Under the pieces are notes generated by a model. That model worked only from the letters and a program-made list of their open reading frames with translations, was not told the origin of the DNA and did not search any database. 64,000 nt of DNA. Origin: JAITMY01 sp031553765 (GTDB taxonomy: Bacteria > Bacteroidota > Bacteroidia > Bacteroidales > UBA932). Shown here one piece after another: positions 61,745 to 64,000 of this stretch (positions within the stretch are counted from its first letter, which is position 1; each line of letters starts with the position of its first letter). The position numbers were made by a program, and so were the translations under genes. The stretch covers positions 401,006 to 465,005 of the forward strand of contig JAVBKY010000002.1 of NCBI GenBank assembly GCA_031553765.1, written 5' to 3'.

Positions 61745-62788
61745 ATGAGCAAAAAAGTTGTTACTTTCGGTGAAATCATGTTGCGCTTGGCAACCCCCGG
61801 TTACCTTCGTTTCAACCAAAGCAAGGAGTTGACCTCTACCTTTGGTGGTGGCGAGGCCAACGTAGCCGTGTCATTGGCAAACTACGGTTTGAACGCTGAG
61901 TTTGTTTCACGCTTGCCGCAAAACGACATTGCCAAGTGGTGCGAAATGGAATTGCACAAGTATGGCGTCAGCACCAACAATATGATTTATGGTGGCGACC
62001 GCTTGGGTATTTACTTCCTCGAAACCGGCGCTGTAGCTCGGCCCAGCAAGGTGGTTTACGACCGCGCTCACGCTTCTATCGCCGACATTAAGCCCGGCAT
62101 GATTAACTGGAAGGAAGTGTTCAAAGACGCTCAGTGGTTCCACTGGACGGGCATCACTCCCGCTCTGTCACAAGGTGCAGCTGACGCTTGCCTTGAGGCT
62201 ATTAAGGTGGCTAATGAAATGGGTGTAACCGTTTCAACCGACCTTAACTTCCGCAAAAACCTTTGGAAGTATGGCAAAACTGCTTCAGAAGTAATGCCTG
62301 CTTTGGTTGAAGGCTGTGACGTTATTCTCGGTAACGAAGAAGATGCTGAAACCGTATTCGGCATTAAGCCCGAAGGCTTTGATGTAACTAAGACAGGCGG
62401 CCACGTTGACGCTAAGGAATTCCAATCAGTATGTGAGCAGCTCATGAAGAGATTCCCCCGCGCCAAGAAGGTAATCGTTACCCTGCGTGGTTCTATCAAC
62501 GCTAACCACAACACGTGGGCCGGCGTACTATTCGACGGTAAGAAGTTGTACGAATCACCCAACTACAACATCACCCACATCGTTGACCGTGTAGGCGGTG
62601 GCGACTCATTCATGGGTGGTCTCGTTTACGGTTTGATTTCATACCCCGGCGACGACCAAAAGGCGTTGAACTTCGCAGTTGCAGCATCATGCTTGAAGCA
62701 CACCATTTACGGTGACTTCAACCAAGTAACCGTAGCCGAAGTAGAAAACCTGATGAAGGGCGACGGCAGCGGACGAGTAAGCCGCTAA
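61745..62788 (+). CDS. kdgK: 2-keto-3-deoxygluconate kinase
   Basis: 347 residues of the PfkB ribokinase family: FGGGEANVAVSLANYG near the N-terminus, STDLNFRKNLW, and the ATP/phosphoryl-transfer motif RVGGGDSFMGG with catalytic Asp287. Phosphorylates KDG, the common product of the alginate and hexuronate branches, to KDPG. The KDPG aldolase gene follows, interrupted by a four-helix-bundle gene. Confidence 0.92.
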   Translation: MSKKVVTFGEIMLRLATPGYLRFNQSKELTSTFGGGEANVAVSLANYGLNAEFVSRLPQNDIAKWCEMELHKYGVSTNNMIYGGDRLGIYFLETGAVARPSKVVYDRAHASIADIKPGMINWKEVFKDAQWFHWTGITPALSQGAADACLEAIKVANEMGVTVSTDLNFRKNLWKYGKTASEVMPALVEGCDVILGNEEDAETVFGIKPEGFDVTKTGGHVDAKEFQSVCEQLMKRFPRAKKVIVTLRGSINANHNTWAGVLFDGKKLYESPNYNITHIVDRVGGGDSFMGGLVYGLISYPGDDQKALNFAVAASCLKHTIYGDFNQVTVAEVENLMKGDGSGRVSR

Positions 62789-62831
62789 TTAAATTGACAA
62801 TTTACGGATTGACAATTTACAATTTGAAAAT

Positions 62832-63185
62832 ATGGACGCAGGCGAACTAAAAAAGCGTTTACAGATATTTGGTATTCGAGTTATTAAAATGGCTGAGAAA
62901 TTACCAAACACCGCTGCCGGACATGCTATAAGAAATCAAATTGTACGTTGTGGTACATCTGCAGGAGCCAACTATAGAGCTGCTTGTTTTGCAAAATCTG
63001 AAAAAGATTTTCTCAACAAATTAAAAATAGTCGAAGAGGAATTAGACGAAACCATCTACTGGATGGAAGACATTATAATTCTAGAATTGATAGAGCCTCG
63101 CCTATTGGATGATTTGATGAAAGAAGGCAAAGAGTTATTTGCAATCATAGTCCAATCAATAAAAACATGCAGATCAAAATCGTAA
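62832..63185 (+). CDS. Four-helix-bundle protein (23S rRNA intervening-sequence type)
   Basis: 117 residues, all helical, with the family segment LPNTAAGHAIRNQIVRCGTS followed by AGANYRAACFAKSEKDFLNK. Such proteins are encoded in 23S rRNA insertions and also singly in many Bacteroidetes genomes; the function is unclear. Here the gene stands between kdgK and eda and is flanked on both sides by TTGACAATTTAC / ATTGTAAAT words, which looks like an inserted unit. Confidence 0.9.
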   Translation: MDAGELKKRLQIFGIRVIKMAEKLPNTAAGHAIRNQIVRCGTSAGANYRAACFAKSEKDFLNKLKIVEEELDETIYWMEDIIILELIEPRLLDDLMKEGKELFAIIVQSIKTCRSKS

Positions 63186-63235
63186 ATTGTATTTTCAATC
63201 GTCAATTGTAAATCGTTAAATTGTAAATCTAAAAG

Positions 63236-63904
63236 ATGGCTAAGTTCAATAAAATAAAAGTTATCTCCGTAATGGCAGAAACAGGCATGGTTCCTGTGTT
63301 CTACCACAAGGATGTAGAAGTGGTTAAGAACGCCGTTAAGGCTTGCTACGAAGGCGGTGTTCGCGCGTTCGAATTCACCAACCGTGGCGACTTTGCGCAC
63401 GAAGTATTTGCCGAAGTGGTAAAGTTTGCTGCTAAGGAATGCCCCGATATGATTATGGGAGTAGGTTCTATTGTTGAGCCTGCCGCAGCATCGCTATACA
63501 TTCAGCTAGGCGCGAACTTCATCGTTGGCCCGCTGTTTAACCCCGAGGTGGCTAAGATTGCTAACCGTCGACTGATTCCCTACACTCCCGGTTGCGGCTC
63601 GGTGTCAGAAGTAGGTTTTGCTCAAGAAATGGGCTGCGACCTCTGCAAGGTATTCCCCGGTGATGTACTCGGCCCCAACTTTGTAAAAGGCTTGAAGGCT
63701 CCCATGCCTTGGAGTCAGCTGATGGTAACGGGCGGTGTTAAACCCGAAGAGGCCAACCTCAAAGGCTGGTTTGATGCCGGCGTAACCTGTGTGGGCATGG
63801 GCTCCAACCTCTTCCCCGCCGTCGCAATTGCGGCTAAGGAGTGGGGTAAAATTACCCTCATGTGCAAGGACGCTTTCGCTGTCATTGCAAAAGTTCGCAA
63901 GTAG
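63236..63904 (+). CDS. eda: KDPG (2-dehydro-3-deoxy-phosphogluconate) aldolase
   Basis: 222 residues, cytosolic class I aldolase: KDPG to pyruvate + glyceraldehyde-3-phosphate. Glu46 in AFEFTNRG and Schiff-base Lys138 in CDLCKVFPGD. GVGSIVEPAAASLYIQLGAN and VTGGVKPEEANLKGWFDAG fit the family. It closes the alginate/uronate pathway. A terminator follows. Confidence 0.94.
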   Translation: MAKFNKIKVISVMAETGMVPVFYHKDVEVVKNAVKACYEGGVRAFEFTNRGDFAHEVFAEVVKFAAKECPDMIMGVGSIVEPAAASLYIQLGANFIVGPLFNPEVAKIANRRLIPYTPGCGSVSEVGFAQEMGCDLCKVFPGDVLGPNFVKGLKAPMPWSQLMVTGGVKPEEANLKGWFDAGVTCVGMGSNLFPAVAIAAKEWGKITLMCKDAFAVIAKVRK

Positions 63905-63914
63905 TTTTTATGCA

Positions 63915-63955
63915 TTCGAGGGCTCACCAAATGGTAGCCCTCGAATTGCTTTTTA
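63915..63955 (+). terminator. Intrinsic terminator after eda
   Basis: TTCGAGGGCT / AGCCCTCGAA, a 10-bp perfect stem, 11-base loop, then TTGCTTTTT. Confidence 0.92.
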
Positions 63956-63979
63956 TTCACGCAAAAAACAATAATTCTA

Positions 63980-64000
63980 ATGAGTAAATTAAATGCAGTT
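63980..64000 (+). CDS. Possible start of the next gene (7 codons)
   Basis: ATG followed by six sense codons (MSKLNAV) to the window edge, 75 bases after eda and on the same strand. Too short to identify. Confidence 0.3.

Overview
The window looks like a piece of a chromosome from an uncultured or little-studied member of the Bacteroidetes, most probably order Bacteroidales. The evidence is the Bacteroidetes promoter type (TTTG, about 19-20 bases, then TAnnTTTG), a SusC/SusD pair, four proteins with type IX secretion (T9SS) C-terminal sorting domains, the malic enzyme-phosphotransacetylase fusion, reverse rubrerythrin with a PerR-like regulator, and intergenic spacers full of short word-like and palindromic repeats. 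The lineage is inferred from gene content and not from a marker-gene tree.

Region 1 (1-15.1 kb) is mostly housekeeping. It holds the N-terminus of an ABC-F ATPase, a frameshifted abortive-infection gene, a Fic-HTH protein with an in-frame 12-bp repeat, tRNA-Glu and rpsT, pyk with a TPR gene, an outer-membrane protein, an oxidative-stress pair (reverse rubrerythrin and a PerR-like regulator behind a tandem operator), maeB-xerD, a HEAT-like protein, tRNA-Leu and tRNA-Gly, lolD, greA with a terminator-like leader, a HIT protein, trxA and a small beta-barrel.

Region 2 (15.3-53.8 kb) is a very large alginate utilisation locus. It runs: secreted beta-helix protein, FCD-type GntR regulator, orphan secreted protein, 2166-residue T9SS surface protein, SusC, SusD, IPT/TIG lipoprotein, SGNH acetylesterase, PL6 lyase, T9SS-secreted SGNH esterase, PL6, T9SS surface protein, PL6, then behind a second promoter a long PL6, PL17 oligoalginate lyase, KdgF cupin, MFS transporter and an SDR reductase. 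All four PL6 proteins keep a Lys/Arg pair spaced 21 residues, as in chondroitinase B. Three copies of a TTGGT/CTGGT-N2-ACCAG palindrome lie in front of transcription units of this locus. In two of them the palindrome begins exactly 12 bases after a promoter -7 box, so it is the probable operator of the GntR protein.

Region 3 (53.8-59.5 kb) holds unrelated small genes (DUF3788, two GNAT acetyltransferases, flavodoxin/ferredoxin membrane protein, DUF1232, DUF5131) and two dehydrogenases, separated by MITE-like palindromes. Region 4 (60.0-64 kb) completes uronate catabolism: uxaC behind a 14-bp perfect palindrome, kdgK, an intruding four-helix-bundle gene, and KDPG aldolase.

Proposed working: surface PL6 lyases and SGNH esterases deacetylate and cut alginate, SusCD imports oligomers, and PL17 releases unsaturated monouronate. 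KdgF and the spontaneous reaction give DEH, the MFS carrier moves it or its precursors inward, the SDR makes KDG, and KdgK and Eda give pyruvate and glyceraldehyde-3-phosphate. The two esterases suggest that O-acetylated (bacterial-type) alginate may be a target. This is inference.
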